A stretch of DNA of 64,000 bases from Sthenelais limicola (GCA_942159475.1 OW804100.1:6960127-7024126), one strand, 5' to 3'. Shown: positions 21,808 to 32,799, counted from the stretch's first letter. Notes: generated by a model from the sequence alone, not told the origin. Translations and numbers: made by a program.

Positions 21808-22625
21808 AAAAAGGTCAAAAAAACTAGAACAGAAATGCGGTTTTCACCATACTTTCCCACAAGGGCCCTGTAATAACATACTAAAAATGTAGAAAAATTT
21901 ATCGTTGGGAAATAGTGGAAAATAGCCATTTTCCAAAATGGCTGCCATGGGGAAAGTGCCAAGCAAATAATCTATGTAACTTTTGATCAAAACATAGCAA
22001 ATGGATGAATCTGGTGTCTATGATGGGGTTTTCAGGTATGCCCAACACACTGGTGATATTTAAAATCATTTTAGACATTGCCTTATTACCGATATCCAAG
22101 ATGGCGGCCACTGGAGATCGAACATTTTTGGAAAAGTTCAAAACTTTGGATTAAAACATGGTATAAGGCCAATGTTGGTGCTTATTATGGGGTTTTCAGG
22201 TATGCTCAATGCTGTGATAACATTTGAAAACAGATTAGACATTGCCTGACAACTCATATCCAAGATGGCTGCCATTAACAATCTGCCATGGGATAAGTGC
22301 CCAGCAAAAAATCAATGTAACTTTTGATCAAAACATAGCAAATGGATGAATTTGGTGTCTATGGTGGGGTTTTCAGGTATGCCCAACACACTGGTAATAT
22401 TTAAAATCATGTTAGAAATTTTCTAACAACAAATATTCAAGATGGCTGCCACCGTAAATATGACATTTTCGGAAAGGTTCAAAACCTTTGATAGGAATAT
22501 GGTAGAAAGACCAATTGTATTTACTATTAACAGGTTTTCAAGTATGCTTCAACACAGTGGTGACATTTAGAATCATTTTAAACATTACCTGTCATATATC
22601 CAAGATGGCCACCCCAGAAACTTTG
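21808..22625 (+). repeat. Left satellite arm
   Basis: The word 'caagatggc' or its variant falls near 21935, 22097, 22261, 22438 and 22601, giving spacings of 162-177 bp. Monomers share 'atggggttttcaggtatgcc', 'ttttgatcaaaacatagc' and 'ttagacattgcc'. Confidence 0.85.
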
Positions 22626-23157
22626 CCAACTCTGTTTGAATAATTCATAAAGTTTGATAGAACTTAGTACAAGTTTTATTTTGGTCTCTTGTCAGAGCAA
22701 GTTCCATGACATTCACCTTAGCGGAAGGAGCAGTCAATGACATATTTTTTGCAATTGCACTTCATGCTGCTACATCCTGATGTACAGCTGCATTTAATCA
22801 TCACCAACAGTTAATCTGGTGCTGGTGGCTTGCCCATCATTGCTGGATACATCAGACCTTTCACTTCCCACCCCTAGTCTGTGGGCTGAAGGCTGTAGTT
22901 GCCTAACCATAACTGTACACTAGTAGGAATGTGGAATTTGGCTACTCTGAAAGTTGGGGGTAGAGTCTTAGTCTACACACAAGCTGTCCTCTTTATAACT
23001 CTTTGATGAAACTGGTGGTAACAAAGTTTGTCAAGGGAATTGCTTTGGTCTCCCAGAATCAGACCCATTTGTTGAGTCATGCTTCTCTTCTGGCTTTAGA
23101 AATATCCTCTGTTGGCACTGTTGCCCTGGCAGCATAAGAGTATATGTATGTATGTAT

Positions 23158-23500
23158 GTATCATCTGCAGCAACAATTGTTCTTCGTTAGCAGCAGCAAT
23201 CATTTGGACAAGGGCAAGGTCAGCTTGTACCAAGATGTCACACTAAGTGTCCTTTACTGATGAGCCATCCGAGTACCCATCAAATACAATAATGCACCAT
23301 ACTTGGCTTTCCCATAACAAACTTAATTGCCACAGATGTCTTTGAATTTACACCACAGGCCCAATCAATGTAGCAGGATGCCTCCATCAAAACCATGATG
23401 TGCTTGAGAGAACAGGGGACAACATAAAACACAACACAAAACCTTACTTTGTCCAATAGTACATCTGGTAATACTGCAGATGTTTTGAGAGATCTGTTTG
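23158..23500 (-). pseudogene. Relic of an unrecognised multicopy protein
   Basis: On the minus strand, pieces of protein-like sequence are interrupted by stops, including IIVFDGYSDGSSVKDT and, in the same area, LVQADLALVQMIAAANEEQ. The 'VFDGY-(S/D)-G-x-STKD' pattern recalls a large uncharacterised animal gene family, but I cannot name it and the match is from memory. Confidence 0.25.
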
Positions 23501-24464
23501 AGGGTAGCTACAAAACCTCTTGAGCAGGTCCTGTCTATCTATGCTCTCTCTCGCAGCAACTGAAGTCATCTTCACCTGACCACAGTTACCCTGGTCATGC
23601 CTGTGGCACCCCCTGGTGGATCAGCATCTGTTGGTCAATCTGCACAGCCTCTTTCTTTATTGCCAAGGCCGCTTTTGGTACAAGCATTGTTTAAGTGTTG
23701 CCAGTTGTTTCCCTTTGTAGAAATAATCTACCATAGCTTTTCCCTACATTGATTTTACCCTACAACTTCTGCTTGATCAATGTTCACAGGTACTGAAGCC
23801 ACTACACCTGATACAATAATATGCAATGTTTCTGTCTTTATGAAGGGGTTTATACACCCAGAAAGTTTACCAGGTTTGTTGAGTATTTGAAGCTTCTACA
23901 TGTTGATAACTATTGTGATATGTGAAGCCAGTAAATCCCTGTATTACTTGGTTCAGTTGAGAGAAAGCAGGAAGAGAATTACCCCAGACCAGCCTTTGCT
24001 ACTCACATGCCCTATCCATGGCCATGTTCTGTAAATAGGGATGTATTGTTTTGTTATACACCTTGTGCCTTGGAGCAGCAACATAAGGAGAACCTTTCTT
24101 GGATTGATGCAAAGTGGCATTTCCAACTGCCTGTTCTTTTTTGTTTTTGCGACAGACTTTATTCAATTGCCTGCCATCTGGGCTATTACAATGCTAAGAC
24201 ATGGTTATGCGAATGAGTAGTTTATGCAATAGAAAATAAAATGGGGACAGAATTCTTAGGGGGTGTAGACATGGTAAGAAAAAACATCAGTCGGAAGAAT
24301 AAGCAAGGAATAAAACATCAGTCTCTTTTTAGCAAGAGGAGTCACAAGAATAAGCAGGGAATAATGCGAGTGAGCTGGGTGGTTCAACCTTTGTGTATTG
24401 AGATTAGCTCTTCGATGTCCCCCTGTACTCTCTTCCATAGGGATTTTTCCCTATCATTGACCAT

Positions 24465-24833
24465 TCAAATCTTGAAAGCGTATAACACAACTCTGCATCT
24501 CATCTTTAACTCATACAAGGTGGTTAACATATCAATTTTACCATTGTCAAATAACTTCTGTCTGTAAATAAAAGACTTGGTTTGGAGAATTAACCAGTTG
24601 ACAATTTTGGACGATACATTAGGTTGCTCAATGCCAAAGATTATATCTATTGGCCTGACAGAGATTCTTCCATTTTTTCTTTTAAACAGAATGTCCCCAT
24701 TTTTACCCTCATTTAAATAACCTGAGTTATAAATCCACTCCAGTATTTCGGACCATAGTGATTTAGTTCTGGGACATTCTACAAGAAAGTGAACAATATT
24801 GTCTTCACCAGGACAGAAGTCCCATTTAGGATG
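24465..24833 (-). pseudogene. LINE ORF2 C-terminal relic
   Basis: An open minus-strand stretch of about 122 codons ends with a stop at 24465-24467. It contains KWDFCPGEDNIVHFLVECP, the zinc-binding C-H-C signature near the end of L1/Tx1-type ORF2, then SLWSEILEWI and SKIVNWLILQTKSFIYRQK. Nothing of the reverse transcriptase core is present upstream. It is a truncated copy captured inside the foldback element. Confidence 0.65.
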
Positions 24834-25189
24834 TGTTTTTACCCGAATTTGCGCTTACTGCTCTCAGAAAACCCTTGAGGGTACCATGTTCATTATACTG
24901 CAGCCAGAGATAGGTGGTGCAACTTGTATCACCAGGACAGTTGTCTGAGGAACTTTCTCCTGGTTCAGTGGGACTCTCTAGCTATCTTTTATCTTTGCTT
25001 CTTCAAAAGGTGTTTCAGTCACTTGACCTGCTGTTGATCTTTCTGCAGGGAGGTTTGTGCTAAATTCAATTTTAAGGAGGTTTCTCATGTACATTTTTGT
25101 AGTGGCTGGAAAATGTTTGGCAATGGAAGTCCTGGCATCTCTGAGCAGTAGAAGGTTTGATATTGCAAGAAAATGGTGCCTCCAAGTTT

Positions 25190-26023
25190 TGAACTTTTCC
25201 AATATTGTCAAATATCCAAGGTGGCTATCTTGGATATGAGTTGTCAGGCAATGTCTAACATGTTTTTAAATGTTATCACAGCATTGGGCATACCTGAAAA
25301 CCCCATAATATACACCAAAATCAGTTGTATATCATGAATCTATGACAAAATTTGAACTTTTCCAAATATGTCAGATTTCCGATGGCAGCCATCTTGGATA
25401 TTGGTTATTAGGCAATGTCTAACATGATTTTAAATATCACCAGTGTGTTGGACATACCTGAAAACCCCACCATAGACACCAAATTCATCCATTTGCTATG
25501 TTTTGATCAAAAGTTACATTGATTTTTTGCTGGGCACTTATCCCATGGCAGATTGTCAATGGCAGCCATCTTGGATATGAGTTGTCAGGCAATGTCTAAT
25601 CTGTTTTCAAATGTTATCACAGCATTGAGCATACCTGAAAACCCCATAATAAGCACCAACATTGGCCTTATACCATGTTTTAATCCAAAGTTTTGAACTT
25701 TTCCAAAAATGTTAGATTTTCAGTGGCCGCCATCTTGGATATCGGTAATTAGGCAATGTCTAAAATGATTTTAAATATCACCAGTGTGTTGGGCATACCT
25801 GAAAACCCCATCACAGACACCAGATTCATCCATTTGCTATGTTTTGATCAAAAGTTACATAGATTATTTGCTTGGCACTTTCCCCATGGCAGCCATTTTG
25901 GAAAATGGCTATTTTCCCCTATTTCCCAACGATAAATTTTTCTACATTTTTAGTAGGTTATTACAGGGCCCTTGTGAGAAAGTATGGTGAAAACCGCATT
26001 TCTGTTCTAGTTTTTTTGACCTT
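25190..26023 (-). repeat. Right satellite arm (inverted)
   Basis: Reverse complement of the left arm with the same ordered monomers; 'ccatcttggatat' words recur about every 165-177 bp. The arms differ at scattered positions, so they are not identical. Confidence 0.85.
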
Positions 26024-27040
26024 TTGGCTTTTTTGAGCTAGATTTCCTGGACTAAAAGAGCTACTGTAAATGTGATGTGTTTTGTGTCATAAGTCGCAAA
26101 AAATAGATTTTGAGATTCCACTATAATTATTAGAAAAGATGAGATCAAGCCGATTCCAATGATAGTAAACAGTCCAATAATATTTTAAGTATTTCTAGAT
26201 TTTATGTTTGATATTTTCGATTTTGAAAAAAAAGTTCCAACATTTCTGGGGTCAATAAATAGTAAAGTAACTAAATGTATTCCATATGAGGACCTTTAAA
26301 ACGAAAGGATATATTACATAGATTGTCCTGGAATTTGATACATCGATTGATATACCTTGATATAACTATAAGTGATCAACCCATCAAAATGTAGAAAATT
26401 CCAATAAGGTGATCTTGTGGAAAAAACACTTCAATTTTGCAACTTATGACTCATTTTCCTAAAACACGTCACAAATAATGTCATTCTAATATATATCCGG
26501 AGATAAGGGGGTGTGTTTTGGGGAAGTCCAGATATTTCTACTCTTTCCAGAGATAAGGCGTAGAAAATTCAAAAACGGGAAAAAGCCATCCAAATCCTTG
26601 AAAACGGCGGTCTAAAATTGATGCTATTTCTGGAGATAAGGGGGTGTTTTTGAAATTAGGGAATGAGCCTATGCGTCTATCTAATATACTGAGTGGGGTG
26701 GCTGGGACATTGATGTGAATGCTATAGCAGACAACTTTAAAAAGTACTTATCATAGCCTATTCACTGTTTAATATTATGGATGGTAGAACTATGTCTAAG
26801 CATAGTGTAAGCGTTGTGAATTCAATTATATTATTAGTCTAATTGTTTTTTTCAGTCGACATTCTATTATTATATCAACGGAGTGTCTCACGACACAAGG
26901 ATGAGAGACCGGATTTATTTAGTTGTTATTCTATTATTCAACCAGTCTGATTTATATCATTAGTTATTATTCTATTATTGAACCAGTCTAATTATTTGAT
27001 TATTCAACCAGTCTATTTTCTAATTCTACGTACGTACGTA
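26024..27040. other. Non-coding stretch
   Basis: AT-rich. 'ccagtctaattat'/'ttattctattatt' words are repeated at 26870-27010. No gene seen. Confidence 0.4.
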
Positions 27041-27064
27041 TGTACATACATCCATCCATCCATC

Positions 27065-27195
27065 CATCTAAAAATTAAATCTAACCAACCTTTTTATTAG
27101 TAGACCTATATCTATTACGATTTCACCGATCGTACATGCTTCGAGCAAACCCGGTGCGGCCGCCATGTTTCCGAGCTGTTTCTGGGCGCTGACAC
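27065..27195 (-). repeat. CpG-rich first-exon-like block, copy 1
   Basis: On the minus strand it reads catggcggccgcaccgggtt then cgtacgatcggtgaaatcg and ends near aaggttggttagattta. A related, diverged block lies at 27590-27740. A short frame starts at the ATG in good context, but no downstream exon is apparent. Confidence 0.35.
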
Positions 27196-27589
27196 AATAA
27201 TATCCGTATAATCTGCGTAAATGAGTCATGTCGACTTCAAATACTATCCCAAACAATAATTTATGAACATATCAACGCGTGGCGATATTCCTTAGGTGGA
27301 AATATCCTGATTTTACCACCTCCACCTCGTCAGAACCATGCTCTCTGTCGCCATATTGTTTTTGACTTTGCCTCATGCGCAAGCGCGTGTCTACCTATGG
27401 TAAGGCGGTTGTGTTGGCGGGCCTTGTCGCTGTACACGCCGTGGCGGGCCTTGCAGCCGGCACGATGGACCTTCCTGCTGGCGGACCCTTATGTCCACCG
27501 TATCATTAGAGCCCCTATGCTCGTGGAGACGTTCTCGAGGCAAATACGACTGACATAGGCTTGGAAATCGAACGAAACGAAGCATATCG

Positions 27590-27740
27590 AATGAAATCTG
27601 ACCAACCTCTTTATTTGTATAACAAATAATCAAACCAATATATTTTTCACGCTTCCACAGAACGTACATGCGAACGTACGTCCGAGCAAACGTAGTGGGT
27701 CCGCCATGTTTGTTTTTGCCAGTTACAGCAGACATCACCA
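27590..27740 (-). repeat. CpG-rich first-exon-like block, copy 2
   Basis: Shares with copy 1 the order 'gccatgtttg', 'gtttgctcgga', 'gcatgtacg', 'gtgaaa', 'aaataaagaggttggtcag'. Together they suggest a duplicated promoter or an unrecognised repeat. Confidence 0.35.
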
Positions 27741-28211
27741 CGGAAAATTCCGTAAAAACGCTTAAAATCGCATTATCAAAAGGAAATAATTATTTAAAAC
27801 TCTAAGTATAACATGTATTAAAGCTATCCGATCAATGATTATTTTCAAAAGTCTATGAAACATTCATAATTCAGAGTTTATTTCAATGATCTGGCTGGCC
27901 AAGGCGAGTGGAATTGGTTTGCGCATGCGCATCAAAATTTGCTCTTCCGGTCAGGCCGCGCCATATATGGAGCACCATAATTATAATATGGGTCAGGCGT
28001 TGCCATATATGGTGTGCCGGTGGACGCGTTTACATGGGGGTGGCAGGTTGACCATGTGCTTTCTTAGAGTATCCTTAGTGTGTATCCGGACTATATCTAG
28101 TAGGGGAATATCTAGTACGGCTATTACAGGGAATTTTTGTCGTGGCTGTAGAAAGGAATGCTTCGCATATTCATATCATTTTATAATTTTTACATTATAT
28201 CGTGTCTCGCA
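27741..28211. other. Non-coding stretch
   Basis: Contains a repeated 'gccatatatgg' word at 27960 and 28010. No coding frame recognised. Confidence 0.35.
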
Positions 28212-28495
28212 TCCTTAATAAGGTCAGAAATGTATTCCTCATGCCTAAAAACATACATAAAGAGGTATTATACATGAATCTAGTGCTATCAGGAGCTCAG
28301 ATGTCATTCTTGTTTTCTGGTGGCAGCCATATTGGTTTTGTGAATAATGGCCGCCAGGGGGCCATCCCAATTTGTATGCAGTGGTTTTGGAAAACCTTTG
28401 ACCCATATCTACCTGTGTACCAAATTTCAAAGACTTGTCACAAAGTGCGCGACTTTTATGAATTTTGGCAAACTTCCTCCCAGCTATAAAAAAAG
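28212..28495 (+). repeat. Dispersed repeat R1, third copy
   Basis: Closely matches 11602-11868 through 'aggagctcagatgtcatt', 'ggtggcagccatattggttt' and 'caaatttcaaagacttgtca' to 'cttcctcccagctata'. It is the sequence next to the Penelope target site. Confidence 0.75.
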
Positions 28496-28510
28496 GCTGA
28501 AAAAAGATAA

Positions 28511-28526
28511 ATACTAGGTGTATCTG
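28511..28526 (+). repeat. 16-bp target-site duplication, left
   Basis: atactaggtgtatctg, identical to 32230-32245. Confidence 0.8.
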
Positions 28527-28536
28527 TTTTTTTTTT

Positions 28537-28803
28537 GCCCAACAAAATCCACAACAGCAGCAGCAACAACAACCACAGACACAACCCAGACCTATGCCTA
28601 ACAATCAGGGTAACTACCAGGCGCCTAACCAGAACAACCTCCTATATGGCCTACTACAGACCATGATGCAGGGGGGTTTTCCTATGGCCCCACCCCAGCA
28701 GACCTTCCCAGACAACCGCCCACGGAACCAGGGAAGACGTTGGCAACAAAATCGGCGGGGCCAGAACAGACTTAACAAATTCGTTGAACATCCATGGGAC
28801 TGA
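28537..28803 (+). pseudogene. Gln/Asn/Pro-rich N-terminal part of the Penelope-like protein
   Basis: The frame is open from the left edge of the element, without a start codon, and runs PQQQQQQQPQTQ through NQGNYQAPNQNNLLYG to a basic NQGRRWQQNRRGQN end. It overlaps the next frame by 20 bases, so the two may be one protein split by a one-base change or a programmed shift. A low-complexity, basic stretch could bind RNA. Its presence upstream of the RT is a point to compare with other Penelope-like elements. Confidence 0.5.
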
Positions 28804-30040
28804 TTCAGATGATGACAATTGCCCGCCCCTGGAAATTGAAACTGTTAACGCCTTAAACCTTTCCATGTTAGACCTTTCTCTTGCAGATTCTCCACATTCC
28901 TATCAAGAGGAAACTGCACCTCGTTCTCAATGTAACATTGATGTTGATATTGCTGGTTCACCAATAAACGAACCTGTTCTGTATGTCCCTTTGTCTCATA
29001 ACTCGACGCGCATGCGGCATATGATAACAGAAAATAAGAACAATATCAATAATAACGATATTTCATCAGTACATATGACTGATAACAATGTATCTAACAT
29101 AACGGAAGATGACCGCGCCATTACCAACTTTGTTGATTACATCACAAACACCCCCACTCCTGAGGTAAAAGGAGTAATCAATTTATCGGACTGTTCATTA
29201 AATGATAACGAAAAGTATGTCCTGTCTCTAGGCAAAACCTTCTGCCCCACACCAGGCGAACCTGATGTGGGGGAGATTCGCGAAGATCACGATAAATTTG
29301 CCAGAATTTGCAGGATAAAGCACTTTTTCAACAAAGAAGAGGGACCCAGTAGGGCCCCCAATCCCCTTAACTTAGTCCAAGTACCACCCGACCCCGAGTC
29401 ACTGTACACAAGATCCTCTAAAAACAAAACTAGCAAGGGTCCAATCAGCAATCAGTCAGACTTAAGGAAGAGGTTGAACAATAATAAACTATTCAAAATC
29501 CCATCGAAATGGAGGCCCCCACCAGGACCCCCCATGTTCGAAACGTTCATTCAACTGAATGAAATGAACCTGAATAGAATTGTCCCTACAGCCCCGAACA
29601 AACAAAACCTAACAGTCCCCCAGAAGGAAGCTCTACGCGATTTGTCTAAAGACATATCAATCGTAGTTAAACAAGCTGACAAGGGAGGAGCTATGGTCGT
29701 GTGGGATAGAGAAGACTACATAAAAGAGGGTGAACGCCAGTTGGCTGATAGAATGTTCTATACGGCCCAACCATGCGACATGACTATAGCCAACATGGCA
29801 CTGATCAACAGGGCAGTCAGTCAACTCTTGGAAGAAAATGAGATCACCCATGACATTTTCGACATGTTACAGAATCTACTCCCCAAGGTTCACAAGGGGA
29901 AAACCCCATGTCCAGGACGACCTATCATCTCCGGCAATGGAGGCCCTACGGAGAAGATATCTGGTTTCATAGACACGATCCTCAGACCGTACGTCCCTAG
30001 AATTAAATCATATATCAAAGATACCTCACATTTCATCTAA
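28784..30040 (+). pseudogene. Penelope-like reverse transcriptase, N-terminal part
   Basis: The 418-codon frame opens with a variable Asp/Asn-rich region. From about residue 270 it shows Penelope-type motifs: LTVPQKEALRDLSKD, IVVKQADKGGAMVVWDREDY (the 'KxADKGGxxVV' box), LLPKVHKGKTPCPGRPIISG ('PKxHK...PGRPIxS'), then GPTEKISGFIDTILRPYV. These precede the catalytic palm. The frame stops at 30038-30040, just before the expected VTSLYTNI box, which lies in another frame at about 30090-30115. Confidence 0.8.
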
Positions 30041-30698
30041 ATGATCGATGAGGCAGGCCTGGACACCAAAAACGCCACCTTAGTTACCATGGATGTCACC
30101 TCGCTATACACCAACATACTACAAGGGTAAAAGAGCGGTGAAGCAGTTCCTAGAGAAGCACCGAACACTCGCTAACCACCGGTCACTCCCTGTGGAGGAC
30201 GGTTCCATCTTGAAGCTTCTGGCTTTCGTCCTAGAAAGAAACAACTTCAAGTTTAACGAGAGATTTTACCTACAAATAGGAGGCACCGCAATGGGGACCA
30301 GGGTGGCACCCACATACGCGAACATATTTATGGACTGGTTTGAGGAGAAGTATATTTATACCCAATTACCTGCCCCAGCCCTGTATGGCCGCTATATAGA
30401 CGATATATTCATGATCTGGACCCATGGCTCAGACGAACTGAAAAAGATGATAAGTGCACTAAACCGAGTACACTCGACCATCAAGTTCAGTAGTGAAATA
30501 TCGACTGAACGTGTCTGTTTCCTTGACACCTATGTAATCAGGGACGACACTCTGGGTTTATACACCGACTTGTACTGCAAACCCACGGATGCAAACAACT
30601 TTCTGCACTACACCTCTGCCCACAAACGGAGCACGAGGGATAGTCTACAGTCAGTTTATTCGCATCCGAAGAATATGCAACAACATCGCCGACTTTGA
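30041..30698 (+). pseudogene. Penelope-like reverse transcriptase, palm part
   Basis: After a short segment in a third frame (MDVTSLYTNI at about 30090), the frame 30093-30698 continues with the palm: YLQIGGTAMGTRVAPTYANI ('GxxMGxxxAPxxA'), then GRYIDDIFMIW with YIDD at about residue 101-104, and a VCFLDTYV box. The active-site aspartates are present. The frame ends in a region that overlaps the endonuclease frame, showing another shift at about 30640. Confidence 0.8.
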
Positions 30699-31569
30699 CC
30701 GGAACTGCAAGGAGAAGGCACTGCATTTCAAACGCAGGGGATATCCCATGGATGTGATGATTAGAGTGTTCACATCGGTGAGATGCAAATCCAGGGAATC
30801 CCTGCTAAACAGGTCAGACGATACAGAACAACACGACCTACCAGAAAGCGAGGCGCCCCTCCTGGGCGTGACACGCTTCCATCCCAGTTGCAATGTATTT
30901 GCAAAAAGTATCAGAGACAACTGGGACATTCTAGGACGCTCTACCACAACCGACCACCTCTATAAAAAAAAGGTGGTCATAGCATACCGGAGGCCCACCA
31001 ATATTGGTGAAACTCTGATACGCGCCAAATTACCACCCACCTCACAGGACCAGTCCACCGACCTGTCCTTATCGATGGTGGACGATGGAACATGCTGCTC
31101 ATGCACCAAAGAGACATGCAGATACTGCACTAAGTTGGACACCACAGGTAGGATCACTTCGACTACAACAAAACGGTCCTATGTGACCAAATACAATATC
31201 TCTTGCAAGAGCGACAACTTAATATACTGTCTAGAATGCACCACATGCAAGAGACAGTACTTAGGTAAGACTAAACAGCTCTTACAGAAACGCCTATACC
31301 AACACTTCAGGACCATAGCTCGCCCAGACCTCCCTGAGAGTGACACTTCGGTATCAAGGCATTTCAATTCACCTAATCACGCAGGTGAAAATGATGTTAC
31401 GGTATACGTCCTTGAGTTCATCGCTTGCTTGACCACTAGAGAGCTTTCGGAGGACCTTCGTAACCGGATGGAGATGAAATGGATACACAGATTAAAAACT
31501 GTGGCCCCACAGGGGCTAAATATTATGGATGCGTCCACTTGGCACACCCGCCTACAAAACCCTGTCTAG
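30589..31569 (+). pseudogene. Penelope-like C-terminal part with GIY-YIG endonuclease
   Basis: The 326-codon frame begins inside the RT thumb (residues FIRIRRICNN and LHFKRRGYP). A Cys cluster, GTCCSCTKETCRYC at about 167-180, is the linker typical of Penelope elements. The GIY-YIG nuclease then reads IYCLECTTCKRQYLGKT (212-228, here IYC-YLG), Arg 235 and His 239 in QKRLYQH, Glu about 295 in RMEMKWI, and GLN at the end. The key Arg, Glu and Asn are kept. The domain would nick target DNA. The domain itself is complete, but its frame is cut off from the RT palm. Confidence 0.85.
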
Positions 31570-31873
31570 ACAAGTAAATCTTGGGGGGTGTGAGGGATAT
31601 GGGATGGGGACCTGGGGAGATGACTTAGCCACGTAAACATTTTTTATCCCCAACATCGTCGACCTCGGATCAGCCATCTCCCCTACCCACACGTCCCCGA
31701 CGCTAGCCGTCCCTGGACATCCCGGCTGAACCTAGTCCAGCCACAGCATCCAGCCCCAACCTGGGGCCTAATGCAACTCATTAACATTTTTTGGACGTTT
31801 TATTTCAAAATCTGTGACTACTGAGTCGGTATCACTTCTGATACAAATTGCCACCTGTATCAACCTTTGTTGT

Positions 31874-31930
31874 TACTTGAGGACTGCCTGATGAGCTCCC
31901 CCATGAGGAAACCATGTAATCCCAATAAGC
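31874..31930 (+). ncRNA. Possible degenerate hammerhead ribozyme of the Penelope element
   Basis: The core CTGATGA (31888-31894) is followed by a 3-bp stem CTC/GAG around ccccat, then GAAA (31908-31911) and, after an A-U/C-G two-pair stem III, a GTA cleavage triplet ending at 31918. Flanks GGA/TCC and CTTG/TAAG could form stem I with internal loops. The C expected before GAAA is missing, so the core lacks one base and may be inactive. Penelope-like elements are known to carry such short-stem-III hammerheads. Folding was done by eye. Confidence 0.4.
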
Positions 31931-32229
31931 CCCGCCCCCAAAGGGGAAGGGCCCCCCTGCCCACTAGTGGACTATGGGAATTTTTTCAATAAATTCCTTA
32001 TTATAATAATATTAACACGGCAGAAGGGATATTATTTATTAAAACCATCATTTGTTATGGAAAAAACAATAAATAATAACAACAGTTGAAACATCACAAC
32101 TGTTACATGGCATCGCCTATGACGTAATAGGCGGATCGTGATGTAATAACATCGCTATGGAGACGTTCTAGTCTTCATTGCATGGTAGCAGTTTGGCCGG
32201 GCCAGGTGGACGTACTTGCTTCGTTCAAT

Positions 32230-32245
32230 ATACTAGGTGTATCTG
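32230..32245 (+). repeat. 16-bp target-site duplication, right
   Basis: atactaggtgtatctg, identical to 28511-28526; marks the 3' end of the Penelope-like insertion. Confidence 0.8.
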
Positions 32246-32263
32246 AGTATATTTGGTTTTGTA

Positions 32264-32404
32264 TTTATAGCAAATGGCACGATGGAGGGTTCAAATTGAT
32301 CTCGATCCGTCAGAAAACGGGACGAACCCCGAAGGGGTGAGTTCCTGTTTTCTGACGGGTCGAGATCAGTTTGAACCCGAACAGAGTGCCATTTGCTATT
32401 TATT
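32264..32404. repeat. Near-perfect 141-bp hairpin (MITE-like)
   Basis: Left arm ttatagcaaatggcac... tcagaaaacgggacgaac pairs with right arm gttcctgttttctgacgg...gtgccatttgctatttat. The loop is about 15 bp ('cccgaaggggtga'). Small bulges occur. No coding capacity. Confidence 0.8.
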
Positions 32405-32639
32405 ACACACTCTATTAGGATGTTAAAAAGTAAATTTAACTTGTATAGCCTAGAGTTTAGCTCGAGGAGGCTTGATTCACCGCAATTTGTAGGCCTAATT
32501 TACGCAGTCGGGACGACGTCATCTGGCCTACGCTGCACCAATGAAATTGCGTCTTTGCCCGAACTGATCACGTATGCAGTTTGGGTCAACCGAACTGCAC
32601 CCCCAAACTGCACCTTTCTAACTAACTGCTCATGTGTGT

Positions 32640-32775
32640 AATAATGAGTCAAAATGTCTGTTTGGTTATGTTAAACTCTATTTTGATCATCAATTTTAGT
32701 TTAAATTTATGTTATTTGAGAGGATTGGAGAAGGTGAATTGTACATTTTCCGGTGACTTCACCCATATTTGTAAG
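32640..32775 (-). repeat. Dispersed repeat R2, copy 1
   Basis: On the minus strand it contains gaaaatgtacaattcacc, then 'caatcctctcaaataac' and 'gtttaacataaccaaacaga'; the same order occurs at 34478-34595 and 45650-45775. Confidence 0.6.
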
Positions 32776-32799
32776 CTGGACTCCACTTCTGTACCTGTA

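Larger units (their letters stand above)
21808..26023. mobile_element. 4.2-kb foldback element with satellite arms
   Basis: The outermost 100 bp are inverted copies: aaggtcaaaaaaactagaac on the left, and its reverse complement at 26000-26023 on the right. Each arm is about 0.8 kb and made of about five 162-177-bp monomers in opposite orientation. The centre (22.6-25.2 kb) holds a LINE relic and an unrecognised coding relic. No intact transposase frame was seen. Confidence 0.8.
28527..32229 (+). mobile_element. Penelope-like retroelement with GIY-YIG domain
   Basis: The insertion is bounded by an exact 16-bp direct repeat. In order it holds a Gln-rich frame, a Penelope-type reverse transcriptase in two frames, and a GIY-YIG endonuclease domain, then a 660-bp 3' region that carries a possible hammerhead ribozyme. 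Frameshifts at about 28790, 30040-30120 and 30640 show it is no longer active. The 5' end is probably truncated because the Gln-rich frame has no start. Confidence 0.85.

Noticed and set aside
23255..23285. Second hammerhead-like word (ctgatgagccatccgag)
   Set aside because: It lacks the GAAA core strand and a cleavage triplet in position.
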